Below, piece by piece: positions 15,563-25,993 of a stretch of DNA of 64,000 nt (positions are counted from its first letter, which is position 1; every line of letters starts with the position of its first letter). Position numbers and translations under genes: made by a program. Location: positions 123,322 through 187,321 of the forward strand of contig CAYZZU010000001.1 of assembly GCA_964483105.1 (NCBI GenBank). Direction: 5' to 3'. The notes under the pieces are model-generated. The model ran no database searches and had not been told where the DNA came from. It worked only from the letters and a program-made list of their open reading frames with translations. This DNA is from CAYZZU01 sp964483105 (GTDB taxonomy: Bacteria; CG2-30-53-67).

Positions 15563-18500
15563 ATGCCGGGTGCTCCCCACAATCGGAGGGAAAGGACCGA
15601 GCAGAGGGTTTCCACTTCCCGCGCCCGCAAGGAGGGTCCCGCTGCGGGGGAGGAATATTCTCCCCTTTCGAATCACAACGACCGCCATAAAATCTTTTTC
15701 CAGAATGTCCGCGACGCGATGTTTGTTGCCGACCTCAAAACCCGCAGACTGGTGGACGCCAACCGCGCCGCCGTCCGGCTCATGGGGTATCCCAGGAAGC
15801 AACTGCTTGCCATGAAGGCCGATCAACTCCACCCCCGTGAGGTCCGCCGAATGACCATGGAGGCGTTCGGGAGGCATGCCGCCGGTTCCAGGGAAGAGGT
15901 GGATAGCCTCGTGGTGACGGGGAAGGGGGAAAGGATCCCGGTCGGAATCCGCACGTGCGTTGTTCAGATCGATGGGAGATCTTACCTGATCGGGGTGTTC
16001 CGGGATATTTCCCGGCGGAAGGAGAAAGAGGAGAAGTTTCGGCAATCCGAAAACCGGTCGCAGATCCTGAGCAAGGCGGCACTCACTCTTCTGCGTGTAA
16101 CCGACCCGCTGAAACGTTATGATTATCTCCTGGAGCACGCCCGGAAGATCACGAAAAGCCGCTTCGGTTTTATTGGATACATCGATCCGGAGACTGGATA
16201 CCTGGTGGCCCCCACCATGACCAAGGATGTGTGGAATGAGTGCAGGATGCGCGACAAGGATTTCGTGTTGAAGAAGTTCGGGGGACTCTGGGGGTGGGTG
16301 CTGACCCATAAAGAGGTTGTTCTGGCCAACGATCCCATGAGCGATCCGAGGCGTTCCGGGCAGCCGGAGGGGCATATCCAGGTGAAAAACTTTCTTGGTG
16401 TACCCTGCATCTGGCGCGGAAGGATTGTCGGAATGGTGGCGCTGGCCAATAAAGAGGGCGGCTATACCCGGGAGGACCGGAAGCTTCTTTCCGATTATAC
16501 CAGGCTGGTGACTGTGGCGATCCTGGATCACCGCCGCTTCAGGGAGAAGAAACTCGCCGATGAGGCCTTGAGTCGGAACCGGCAGTTGGAGAGCAGGCTC
16601 CTTGAGATTGTGCGGGACCTGCCCTTCTGCCGGGATTTCGCGGAGGTCTGGGATACGGTCGCCGGACCGATCGCGAAGACGATCGGGGCCGGAGCCGTGT
16701 CTCTGTACCTGCCGGATCGAGAGGGAAGTCATTTCAGATTGGTGGGAAGTTACGGCCTGGCCGAGGATGATATGGAGCGGGTCAACGGAAAACCGGATAT
16801 TCCGATTCGCCGTGACAATCTGCCGGGGAGGGTCTACCTGACCGGAAGACCTGTCTTCTGTTCTGATATGGCGACTGATCCCGGGTCTGAGAAATGGATG
16901 GGACGTGCCCGCGGGGAGGAAGTCCGGTCCCTGGTCGTCATGCCGATTGTTCCGAAAAAGTCCAGTATCGGTGTCGCCGTTTTTTATTATGCCGACCGGA
17001 AGGAATTTACGAGGGAGGAGATCCGGCGAATCCGGCTCGTCATCAATCAATTGACACCGGCATTGGCTCGGATCGAGGCCGACCGGAAGATCATGGAGTC
17101 CGAACAGAGGTTCCGTTCTCTGGTGGAGAATTCTCTGGTGGGGGTTTACCTGATTCAGGACGGCCTGTTTCGTTACGTGAATCCCAACCTGGCCGAAATT
17201 TTCGGTTATTCACAACAGGAACTGATCGGTAAAAAGGGGCCCGAAGACCTGACTCTGCCCGAGGACTGGCCGCTCGTGCGGGAAAATCTCCGAAGACGGA
17301 CGGAAGGTGAAGCCCAGTCCCTCCATTATACCTTCCGGGGGATGAAGAAAAACGGGGCTCCTTTCTTCGTGGAGGTATTCGGGAGTCGGGTCCCCTACCA
17401 GGGAAGACCTGCGGTCGTGGGAACCCTCCTGGATATTACGGAACGGAGGCGGATGGAGGAAGAACTTTCCCGCGCGCAGCGTCTGGAGGCCGCGGGGCGC
17501 GTGGCCGGACAGATCGCCCACGATTTCAACAATCTTCTCTCCCCCCTCATGGCCTATCCGGATCTGATCCGGATGGAATGTGAAAAGGACGACCCGATCC
17601 TTCCGGTTCTGGAGCAGATGCAGTCCGCGGCCGTCCAGATGTCCGAAATCAATCAGCAGCTTCTGACACTCGGGAGAAGGGGCCACTACAATCTGGAGAC
17701 CCTTTCGGTCAACGAATTGATCAGAAGGGTGCTCGGTTCGATTGCACTGCCCGCGACCGTGGTGGTCGAAGATCAATTCGATTCGGATCTGATGCCGATC
17801 AAGGGAGGGCCCGCCCAGCTCAGCCGGGTCTTCACCAACCTGATCCACAATGCCTGTGAGGCCATGGGAAACATCGGGCGTCTGGGCCTGTTGACGGGAA
17901 ATGTCTATCTGGACCGGACCCTGAAAGGATATGAGACCATTCAGCGTGGGGAGTACGTGAAGGTGGAGATTACCGACACCGGTTGCGGAATCGAGCCCAG
18001 ACACATGGACCGGATCTTCGATCCCTTCTTTACTACGAAAACCACGGACAAGAAACGTGGGTCGGGTCTCGGCCTCAGCGTGGTCCGTACCGTCATGGAA
18101 GATCACCATGGTTACATCGGGGTGGAGAGCCGCGTCGGAGAGGGGACCCGTTTTTCCCTCTATTTCCCCATTACCCGGGATGTTGAAAGCACCGAGAAGT
18201 CCCCCGACAGGCCAGAGAGACGGGGTACCGAACGGATCCTGGTCGTCGACGACGACCCGGTCCAGCGGGAGGTTTTGACCCGGATTCTCACCCGTCTCGG
18301 TTACCGGGTCCATGCCGTGGCGAGCGGCGAAGAAGCGGTCTTCTTTGTCCGGGAACATCCGCAGGATCTCCTGATCCTGGACATGATCATGGGAGGGATC
18401 GACGGGACCGAGACCTACAAAAGAATCCTTGAGATCCATCCTCAACAGAAGGCCGTGATCCTCTCCGGTTATGCCGAATCGGGACGTGTGGCCGAGGCGC

Positions 18501-18586
18501 GCCGGATGGGCGCCTCGGGTTTCATCAGAAAACCGGTCAATGTTCAAGTCCTTTCCTGTGCCATCCGGGATGTGCTGGACGGTTGA
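15563..18586 (+). CDS. Hybrid sensor histidine kinase (PAS-GAF-GAF-PAS-kinase-receiver)
   Basis: 1007 residues from ATG 15563 after GAAGGAG; a GTG at 15557 is also in frame. Order: PAS about 45-150, GAF about 175-330 (a GAF type with NFLGVPCIWRGRIVGMVALA), a second GAF about 350-500, PAS about 515-640, dimerisation and phospho-acceptor helix with His653 (IAHDFNNLLSPL), ATPase domain with NLIHNACEA, DTGCGI and GSGLGLSVV, and a receiver with phospho-acceptor Asp940 (LILDMIM). No transmembrane segment is seen, so it senses a cytoplasmic signal. No cognate response regulator is adjacent. The signal is unknown. The location next to NO genes is suggestive only, because a terminator separates them. 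Confidence 0.88.
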   Translation: MPGAPHNRRERTEQRVSTSRARKEGPAAGEEYSPLSNHNDRHKIFFQNVRDAMFVADLKTRRLVDANRAAVRLMGYPRKQLLAMKADQLHPREVRRMTMEAFGRHAAGSREEVDSLVVTGKGERIPVGIRTCVVQIDGRSYLIGVFRDISRRKEKEEKFRQSENRSQILSKAALTLLRVTDPLKRYDYLLEHARKITKSRFGFIGYIDPETGYLVAPTMTKDVWNECRMRDKDFVLKKFGGLWGWVLTHKEVVLANDPMSDPRRSGQPEGHIQVKNFLGVPCIWRGRIVGMVALANKEGGYTREDRKLLSDYTRLVTVAILDHRRFREKKLADEALSRNRQLESRLLEIVRDLPFCRDFAEVWDTVAGPIAKTIGAGAVSLYLPDREGSHFRLVGSYGLAEDDMERVNGKPDIPIRRDNLPGRVYLTGRPVFCSDMATDPGSEKWMGRARGEEVRSLVVMPIVPKKSSIGVAVFYYADRKEFTREEIRRIRLVINQLTPALARIEADRKIMESEQRFRSLVENSLVGVYLIQDGLFRYVNPNLAEIFGYSQQELIGKKGPEDLTLPEDWPLVRENLRRRTEGEAQSLHYTFRGMKKNGAPFFVEVFGSRVPYQGRPAVVGTLLDITERRRMEEELSRAQRLEAAGRVAGQIAHDFNNLLSPLMAYPDLIRMECEKDDPILPVLEQMQSAAVQMSEINQQLLTLGRRGHYNLETLSVNELIRRVLGSIALPATVVVEDQFDSDLMPIKGGPAQLSRVFTNLIHNACEAMGNIGRLGLLTGNVYLDRTLKGYETIQRGEYVKVEITDTGCGIEPRHMDRIFDPFFTTKTTDKKRGSGLGLSVVRTVMEDHHGYIGVESRVGEGTRFSLYFPITRDVESTEKSPDRPERRGTERILVVDDDPVQREVLTRILTRLGYRVHAVASGEEAVFFVREHPQDLLILDMIMGGIDGTETYKRILEIHPQQKAVILSGYAESGRVAEARRMGASGFIRKPVNVQVLSCAIRDVLDG

Positions 18587-18611
18587 CTCCGAGCCTCCCG
18601 GAAGCCCGACT

Positions 18612-18646
18612 CCTCTTCAGCCTCTGGATTGCTTCCGGATTTTTCC
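18612..18646. repeat. Dispersed 35-base intergenic repeat, copy A
   Basis: This stretch, starting CCTCTTCAGCCTCTGGATT and ending GGATTTTTCC, matches 58024-58058 at 32 of 35 positions. Both copies lie just after the 3' end of a signalling gene (the sensor kinase here, nifA there). The shared part is outside any gene. Confidence 0.55.
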
Positions 18647-18659
18647 GATCATAATTCGT

Positions 18660-18689
18660 TTGACTTGGAAAAAAAAGAGATGATATATT
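18660..18689 (+). promoter_or_regulatory. Sigma-70-type promoter upstream of lipA
   Basis: TTGACT (18660-18665) is followed after 18 bases, mostly a run of A, by TATATT (18684-18689). This would give a leader of about 115 bases before lipA. Confidence 0.5.
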
Positions 18690-18811
18690 AAACAAATTCA
18701 GTCAATTTCTCAAGAATTATCCGGAGGAGGAATGGTTCGTTCCTTTGCCGAGGTGCGAGAATGTCTCCTTTCGCTCCGGAGGATAGACGAGGAAAGTCGG
18801 GAGATTCAGTC

Positions 18812-19720
18812 ATGAGTCATGGACGGCTTCCTGAATGGGTGACCAACCGGGTCCGGGATCGGGAGCGGGTTCACAGGATCAAGAGGATGCTTCGCGCCAG
18901 AGGCCTTCATACAGTCTGTGAATCGGCCAGGTGTCCGAATCTGGGGGAATGTTTTGAACGGAACACGGCCACTTTCATGATCCTGGGGGATGCCTGCACC
19001 CGGGATTGCGCCTTTTGTGCGGTGGCTCATACCGCACCGAAGCCGGTGGACTCGGAGGAACCCGCGGGGATTGTAGCGGCCGTGCGGGAACTCGGCCTGC
19101 GTCATGTAGTGATCACTTCGGTGACCCGGGATGATCTTCCGGACAGTGGAAGCGGACAGTTCGCGGAGACGATCCACCGGTTGCGCAGGGAGGTTCCGGA
19201 GGTGACGATCGAAGTCCTGACACCTGATTTCCACGGCGATCGCGAGGCCATCGAAAGGGTGGTCTCGGCCGGTCCGGATATCTACAATCATAACCTGGAG
19301 ACCGTTCCAAGGCTTTATCCGAAGGTCCGGAGTCTGGCTGATTACCGTGGTTCTCTGGATCTGCTTCTCTATGTCAAGTGGTGTCGTTCCGATCTTCTGA
19401 CGAAATCCGGTATCATGGTGGGACTGGGAGAGACCGAGGATGAAATGATCGCTCTCATGCGTGATCTGAGAGAAGTCGGGTGTGACATCCTGACGGTGGG
19501 GCAGTATCTGCGTCCGGGAAAAGAGAACATCCCGGTTGTGGAGTATCTCCCTGAAGAACGGTTTGCCGATTATGAGAGGATCGCCTATGACCTGGGGTTT
19601 CGTATGGTGATGTCCGGACCGTTGGTCAGGAGTTCATTCCATGCCGATGAGGCGGTTTCAGCTCTCCACCTCGAGCGTGTATTCAAATCTTCCATGGACA
19701 GCGATCATGTGAATCGCTGA
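18812..19720 (+). CDS. lipA: Lipoyl synthase
   Basis: 302 residues. It carries both iron-sulfur motifs of LipA: the auxiliary cluster Cys36, Cys41, Cys47 (CESARCPNLGEC) and the radical-SAM motif Cys62, Cys66, Cys69 (CTRDCAFC). The C-terminal RSSFHADE corresponds to the conserved RSSY/F-type serine motif. It inserts two sulfurs into protein-bound octanoate to make lipoyl groups for 2-oxoacid dehydrogenases and the glycine cleavage system. The octanoyl donor enzyme is probably the LipM-like protein at 2421. ATG 18812 after GGGAG is preferred over ATG 18761. Confidence 0.95.
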   Translation: MSHGRLPEWVTNRVRDRERVHRIKRMLRARGLHTVCESARCPNLGECFERNTATFMILGDACTRDCAFCAVAHTAPKPVDSEEPAGIVAAVRELGLRHVVITSVTRDDLPDSGSGQFAETIHRLRREVPEVTIEVLTPDFHGDREAIERVVSAGPDIYNHNLETVPRLYPKVRSLADYRGSLDLLLYVKWCRSDLLTKSGIMVGLGETEDEMIALMRDLREVGCDILTVGQYLRPGKENIPVVEYLPEERFADYERIAYDLGFRMVMSGPLVRSSFHADEAVSALHLERVFKSSMDSDHVNR

Positions 19721-19759
19721 ACGCAGGCTACCTCCATTTTGATGGTTTTTGTAACCAGT

Positions 19760-19794
19760 CTTCCCCCTCTCCGGATGGAAGGGGGAAGGGTTTT
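19760..19794 (+). terminator. Terminator after lipA
   Basis: CTTCCCCCT (19760-19768) pairs with AGGGGGAAG (19780-19788), followed by GGTTTT. The stem is strong and the T-run short. Confidence 0.6.
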
Positions 19795-19813
19795 ATGAGG
19801 GGGATTAGAGGGA

Positions 19814-20983
<1,170 letters not shown>

Positions 20984-21017
20984 AAACGATCCGCCTTCTT
21001 GAATAGGGACGGAAGTT

Positions 21018-22328
21018 ATGAAAACCATTGAAGCAGGCCTTTTCGGGTTCGGAACCATCGGGACCGGTGTCGTGAGGGTCTTACGAGAAAACGAAGAGAT
21101 GATCCGGAGGCGTCTCGGGGCGACGATCCGGATCAGAAAGATCGTGGATCTCGATATCGAGACCGACCGGGGGGTTCCGATAGACCCCGGTGTTCTCTCC
21201 ACCCATGCCGATGAGATCCTCGGAGATCCTGCGATCTCAATCGTGATCGAACTGGTCGGGGGAACCACGGCTTCGCGAAAGATCGTCTCCGAGGCCCTTG
21301 CCGCGGGGAAACATGTGGTGACGGCCAACAAGGCCCTGCTTGCGGTCCACGGGGAGGAGCTTTACGCCCTGGCCGCCCGGAAAGGTGTGGGGATCGGGTT
21401 TGAGGCGAGCGTGGGAGGAGGGATTCCCATTCTCCGGTGTATCCGGGAGGGGCTGGCCGCCAATCAGATCGAGTCGATCTACGGGATTGTGAACGGAACG
21501 GCCAATTATATTCTGACCCGGATGACTGAAGAGGGGATGGACTTTGATTCCGTGCTCAGGGAGGCGATGGCGCGGGGATATGCCGAGGCGGATCCGACCT
21601 ATGATATCGAAGGGATCGATTCGGCCCATAAACTGGCCGTGCTGGCCAACCTGGCCTTCGGGACACCGATTCCCTTTGACCGGATCTATATCGAGGGGAT
21701 CTCCGGGATTACTCCTCTGGATATCGAATACGCCCGCCAGTTCGGGTATAAGATCAAACTGTTCGGGATTACAAAACTGGTCAACGGTGAGGTCGAGGCC
21801 CGGGTCCACCCGACCATGATCCCGGAGAGCGACCTTCTTGCGCAGGTGGACGGGGTCTTAAACGCTGTGTATGTTGAAGGGAACGCCGTGGGGCCGACCC
21901 TTTATTATGGGAAAGGCGCCGGGGACCTGCCCACCGCAAGCGCCGTGATCGGGGATTTGATCGAGATCGGAAGGGAGATCCTTCATGGCGGGACCAGCCA
22001 GGTTCCTCCGCTCTCCTTTTTGCCGGAAAACAGGAGAACGATTCCCCTCAGGGAGATGGACAATGTCCATTCGAGATATTTCCTCCGGTTTACCACGGTG
22101 GACCGGCCGGGGGTTCTCTCCCGGCTTTCGGGAATCCTGGCGGAGCACACGATCAGTATCGCCTCGATGATCCAGACGGCGAGGACACCGGACAGCCCGG
22201 TTCCGATCGTGATGATCACCCACCGCGCCCGGGAGAAGGATGTCAAAGAGGCCCTGGTCGAGATCGACCGGCTTGACCTCGTCGCGGCCAAAACGGCACT
22301 GATCCGCATTGAGGATCAGGAAGCGTGA
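21018..22328 (+). CDS. hom: Homoserine dehydrogenase with ACT domain
   Basis: 436 residues. Residues 1-130 are the NAD(P)-binding domain (GLFGFGTIGTGVVRVL), followed by the catalytic domain with YAEADPTYDIEGIDSAHKL. A C-terminal ACT domain begins near residue 350 (FLRFTTVDRPGVLSRLSGIL) and normally mediates feedback inhibition by threonine. It reduces aspartate semialdehyde to homoserine. Tight spacing with thrC (about 20 bases), the kinase-like gene and lysC indicates one operon. Confidence 0.95.
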   Translation: MKTIEAGLFGFGTIGTGVVRVLRENEEMIRRRLGATIRIRKIVDLDIETDRGVPIDPGVLSTHADEILGDPAISIVIELVGGTTASRKIVSEALAAGKHVVTANKALLAVHGEELYALAARKGVGIGFEASVGGGIPILRCIREGLAANQIESIYGIVNGTANYILTRMTEEGMDFDSVLREAMARGYAEADPTYDIEGIDSAHKLAVLANLAFGTPIPFDRIYIEGISGITPLDIEYARQFGYKIKLFGITKLVNGEVEARVHPTMIPESDLLAQVDGVLNAVYVEGNAVGPTLYYGKGAGDLPTASAVIGDLIEIGREILHGGTSQVPPLSFLPENRRTIPLREMDNVHSRYFLRFTTVDRPGVLSRLSGILAEHTISIASMIQTARTPDSPVPIVMITHRAREKDVKEALVEIDRLDLVAAKTALIRIEDQEA

Positions 22329-22349
22329 TAACGAACAGGAGTGGAATCT

Positions 22350-23408
22350 GTGACAAAATGGCGGGGAGTCGTGGAGGAATACCGGGAATTTCTTCCGGTG
22401 ACGGAATCGACACCGGTGGTGACCCTCCTGGAGGGGAACACACCGCTGGTCCGGACGGAACGTCTTCGTGACGCGATCAACGGAGACCTGAAACTCTATC
22501 TGAAATTTGACGGGGCCAATCCGACCGGTTCCTTCAAGGATCGGGGTATGGCCATGGCGATGAGCAAGGCCGTGGAGGAAGGAGCACGGGCCGTGATCTG
22601 CGCTTCCACGGGGAACACGTCGGCGGCGGCGGCGGCCTATGCCGCACGGGTCGGAATCGAGGCCTATGTCCTGATCCCCGAGGGGAAAATCGCCCTGGGC
22701 AAACTTTCTCAGGCGATGATGCATGGGGCTCATGTCATCCAGGTCCGGGGGAATTTTGATCAGGCGCTTGCGATCGTCCGCAGGGTTTCGGAGACCTATC
22801 CGGTGACCCTGGTCAACTCGATCAATCCTTACCGGATCGAGGGACAGACCACGGCGGCCTACGAAGTGTGCGACCAGTTGGGCCGTCCGCCTCATTATCA
22901 TGCCCTTCCGGTGGGAAACGCAGGGAATATTACCGCCTACTGGAAGGGATACCGGAAGTACCGGGATGTGGGCCGGATTGCCTTCCTGCCGAAAATGATC
23001 GGTTTCCAGGCTGCGGGCGCCGCTCCGATCGTGGCCGGCCGGCCCGTGGAAAATCCGGAGACGGTGGCCACCGCAATCCGGATCGGCAATCCGGCCTCCT
23101 GGAAGACGGCGGTGGAGGCGGCCCGCGATTCGGGTGGTGCCATTGACTCGGTTACCGATGAAGAGATTCTTCAAGCGTACCGGATGATTGCCTCTCTGGA
23201 GGGAATCTTCTGTGAACCCGCTTCCGCCGCTTCCGTGGCCGGCGTGATCAAACGGAACCGGCAGGGGGGCTTTGAAAAGGGGGCGACCGTGGTCTGCACG
23301 CTCACCGGTCACGGACTGAAGGATCCGGATACGGCTATTTCCGTATGTGACAAACCGGTTTCGGTCCCGGCCGATTTCCGGGCTGTGGTTCGGGTCCTCG
23401 GGTTTTGA
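22350..23408 (+). CDS. thrC: Threonine synthase
   Basis: 352 residues. The N-terminus TKWRGVVEEYREFLPV is typical. PLP-binding Lys63 lies in GSFKDRGM, and glycine-rich GNTSAAAAA follows. It converts O-phosphohomoserine to threonine. GTG 22350 is chosen because AGGAG lies 8 bases upstream; GTG 22341 is the other option. No classical thrB kinase is seen nearby; the next gene probably supplies that step. Confidence 0.93.
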   Translation: MTKWRGVVEEYREFLPVTESTPVVTLLEGNTPLVRTERLRDAINGDLKLYLKFDGANPTGSFKDRGMAMAMSKAVEEGARAVICASTGNTSAAAAAYAARVGIEAYVLIPEGKIALGKLSQAMMHGAHVIQVRGNFDQALAIVRRVSETYPVTLVNSINPYRIEGQTTAAYEVCDQLGRPPHYHALPVGNAGNITAYWKGYRKYRDVGRIAFLPKMIGFQAAGAAPIVAGRPVENPETVATAIRIGNPASWKTAVEAARDSGGAIDSVTDEEILQAYRMIASLEGIFCEPASAASVAGVIKRNRQGGFEKGATVVCTLTGHGLKDPDTAISVCDKPVSVPADFRAVVRVLGF

Positions 23409-23449
23409 CGGATCCGCTTTCCTTCTGAATGATTTCCATGGGGGTGGGG

Positions 23450-24664
23450 ATGGCAGGGAAGGAACCGCGAAAGATCAAGTATGTTGTTTTGCTGGGTGAC
23501 GGAATGGCGGACCGGCCCTTGAGGGAACTGGACGGCAGAACCCCCCTTCAGGTGGCGCGGACACCGAACATGGACCGTCTTGCGCGGGGAGGGGAAATCG
23601 GCCTGGTCAAGACGGTTCCGGATGGGTTCTCGCCGGGAAGCGACGTGGCGAATCTCGCGGTTCTGGGATACAGCCCGGTGCGATATTTCACGGGACGGGC
23701 GCCGTTGGAAGCGGCGAGCATGGGGGTTACGATCCAGGCCTCGGATGTGGCCTTCCGCTGCAATCTGGTCACGCTCGAGGAGGAGCGGATGATCGATTTC
23801 AGCGCCGGTCATATCACAACCCGGGAGGCGAAGGAACTGATCGACGCGGTTCATCGCGAACTCTCCGATGAGCAGGTCTCTTTTTATCCCGGCGTGAGCT
23901 ATCGCCATCTCATGGTCTGGCGGAAGGGTAAGAACAAGATGGTCTGTACGCCGCCCCATGATATCACCGGGATGAAAATCCGGGAGTACCTTCCGTCGAA
24001 GCAGGGATCGGAGTTTCTGCGGGACCTGATGCTCCGGTCCCGGGCGGTGCTCCTCAACCATCCGGTGAACCGGGAACGAATCCGGCAGGGAAAACGTCCC
24101 GGCAACTCCATCTGGCTCTGGGGGCAGGGAAGGCGCCCCCTGCTTCCCACGTTCCGTGATCTGTATGGTTTGGAAGGGGCGGTGATCTCCGCTGTGGATC
24201 TGATCAAGGGAATCGGGATTTACGCGGGACTTGTCCCGATTCCGGTACCCGGGGCGACCGGTTTTTTTGATACCAACTACCACGGGAAGGCCCTGGCCGC
24301 GCTGGACGCCTTATCCGGGAAGGATTTCGTCTATGTCCATGTCGAAGCCGCGGATGAGGCCGGCCATATCGGAGATATCCGGGAGAAGATCCGGGCTATT
24401 GAAAATTTCGATGAGAAGGTTGTGGGGTTCATCCTCAAGGGGTTGGAAGAGTTCGAGGTCTATCGGATTCTTCTTCTGCCCGATCATCCCACGCCGATCG
24501 AGCTCAAGACACACAGCGCGGATATGTCTCCCTACGTGATTTACGATAATCGAAACGTGCGGAATTCTTGCAGGGTCTTTGACGAGGAAGAGGCCCGACG
24601 CTCCGGAGTGGTTTTGGAAGAGGGGCACAAGATGATGGACCGGTTCATCCGGAATCCATCGTGA
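23450..24664 (+). CDS. Phosphoglycerate-mutase-like protein, proposed homoserine kinase
   Basis: 404 residues of the alkaline-phosphatase-like, cofactor-independent phosphoglycerate mutase (ApgM) fold. Metal and active-site motifs are present: VVLLGDGMADRPL at the N-terminus, GFSPGSDVANLAVLGY with the likely nucleophile serine, and HVEAADEAGH and LLPDHPTP near the C-terminus. TIGR02535 groups such proteins as proposed homoserine kinases because they occur beside hom and thrC in genomes lacking thrB. The setting here, between thrC and lysC, fits that. Plain phosphoglycerate mutase activity is the alternative. The start could also be upstream at 23429 or 23438. Confidence 0.8.
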   Translation: MAGKEPRKIKYVVLLGDGMADRPLRELDGRTPLQVARTPNMDRLARGGEIGLVKTVPDGFSPGSDVANLAVLGYSPVRYFTGRAPLEAASMGVTIQASDVAFRCNLVTLEEERMIDFSAGHITTREAKELIDAVHRELSDEQVSFYPGVSYRHLMVWRKGKNKMVCTPPHDITGMKIREYLPSKQGSEFLRDLMLRSRAVLLNHPVNRERIRQGKRPGNSIWLWGQGRRPLLPTFRDLYGLEGAVISAVDLIKGIGIYAGLVPIPVPGATGFFDTNYHGKALAALDALSGKDFVYVHVEAADEAGHIGDIREKIRAIENFDEKVVGFILKGLEEFEVYRILLLPDHPTPIELKTHSADMSPYVIYDNRNVRNSCRVFDEEEARRSGVVLEEGHKMMDRFIRNPS

Positions 24665-24680
24665 AAGTCAGGCGGGACGG

Positions 24681-25934
24681 ATGGGACTGGTCGTTCAGAA
24701 ATATGGCGGGACCTCTGTAAGGGATATCGGGAGAATCCGTGAGGTGGCCCGTCGCGTGGCCGGCGCCCGGGATGCGGGACAGGATGTGATCGTGGTGGTT
24801 TCGGCCATGGCCGGGGAGACCGACAAGCTGGTTGGCTGGGCACGGGAACTGACGGAACTTCCGGATGAACGGGAATTCGATCTTCTCCTCTCCTCCGGCG
24901 AACGGATTACCAGCGCCCTTCTCGCGATTTCTCTGCAGACCCTGGGATGTCCCGCCCAGTCCTTTACGGGGCGGCAAGCCGGGATCATTACCGATTCCAC
25001 GCACGGAAGGGCCCGAATCTCACGGATCACGGGGGAGAGGGTCCGAAAGGCGATCCGGGAGGGGAAGATTGCCGTTGTGGCCGGGTTCCAGGGAATCGAC
25101 GAGAACTCGGATGTCTCGACCCTCGGCAGGGGCGGATCGGATACCTCGGCTGTAGCCCTGGCCGCGGCCTTTCACGCAGACCTCTGCGAGATCTACACCG
25201 ATGTGGACGGAGTCTATACCACCGATCCCAATATTGTTCCCGAGGCCCGGAAGCTGGACAGGATCTCCTATGACGAGATGCTGGAACTGGCCAGTCTCGG
25301 GGCCAAGGTGCTCCAGACCCGTTCCGTGGAATTCGCGAAAAAGTACGATGTTCCGGTGATGGTGCGTTCCAGCTTTAACGAGAACCCCGGAACGCTGGTG
25401 ACCAGGGAGGAGTCGGATATGGAAGAGGTCGTGGTTTCGGGGATCGCCTACAACAAGGGAGAGGCCAAGGTGTCCGTCATCGGGATTCCGGATCGTCCCG
25501 GCGTGGCCAAACGCATTTTCCGCGCCCTGGCCGATGCGGGGATCCTGGTCGACATGATCATCCAGAATATCGGGAAAGACGGTCTTGCGGATCTGACTTT
25601 CACCGTTTCCAGGGAAGATCGTCCCCGGGCGGAGAAGATCATGGAGGATCTGCGGACGGACCTCGGGATCCGGGAAATTCAAGTCAATGAGGAGATCGTC
25701 AAGGTGGCGATCGTCGGTGTGGGGATGCGATCGCACACGGGAGTCGCCGTCAGGATGTTCGAGACCCTGGCCGATGCGGGAATCAATATCCAGATGATCA
25801 GCACCTCGGAGATCAAGATCTCCTGCATCATTGACCAGAAGTACCTGGAACTGGCGGTTCGTGAACTCCATCGGGCCTTCGAACTCGATCAGGTCCAGAC
25901 GAAGCATGAGAAGAAATTCCGGATCAAATCGTGA
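24681..25934 (+). CDS. lysC: Aspartate kinase
   Basis: 417 residues. The catalytic domain opens with VVQKYGGTSV and contains GRGGSDTSAVALAAA. Two ACT domains follow (about 265-335 and 345-410), with VSVIGIPDRPGVAKRIF and VAIVGVGMRSHTGVAVRMF. It phosphorylates aspartate at the head of the lysine, threonine and methionine pathways and is normally feedback-inhibited through the ACT domains. It lies 16 bases after the proposed homoserine kinase gene, in the same operon. Confidence 0.95.
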   Translation: MGLVVQKYGGTSVRDIGRIREVARRVAGARDAGQDVIVVVSAMAGETDKLVGWARELTELPDEREFDLLLSSGERITSALLAISLQTLGCPAQSFTGRQAGIITDSTHGRARISRITGERVRKAIREGKIAVVAGFQGIDENSDVSTLGRGGSDTSAVALAAAFHADLCEIYTDVDGVYTTDPNIVPEARKLDRISYDEMLELASLGAKVLQTRSVEFAKKYDVPVMVRSSFNENPGTLVTREESDMEEVVVSGIAYNKGEAKVSVIGIPDRPGVAKRIFRALADAGILVDMIIQNIGKDGLADLTFTVSREDRPRAEKIMEDLRTDLGIREIQVNEEIVKVAIVGVGMRSHTGVAVRMFETLADAGINIQMISTSEIKISCIIDQKYLELAVRELHRAFELDQVQTKHEKKFRIKS

Positions 25935-25993
25935 CGGTGTAGTGTAGACGGGGATGTGCGGCGCCGCCGATCACGGAAGATGGATGATGGTTG

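Noticed and set aside
15518..17050. 510-codon - strand frame opposite the sensor kinase
   Set aside because: The + strand frame has clear PAS, GAF and kinase motifs; the antisense translation is low in recognisable features.
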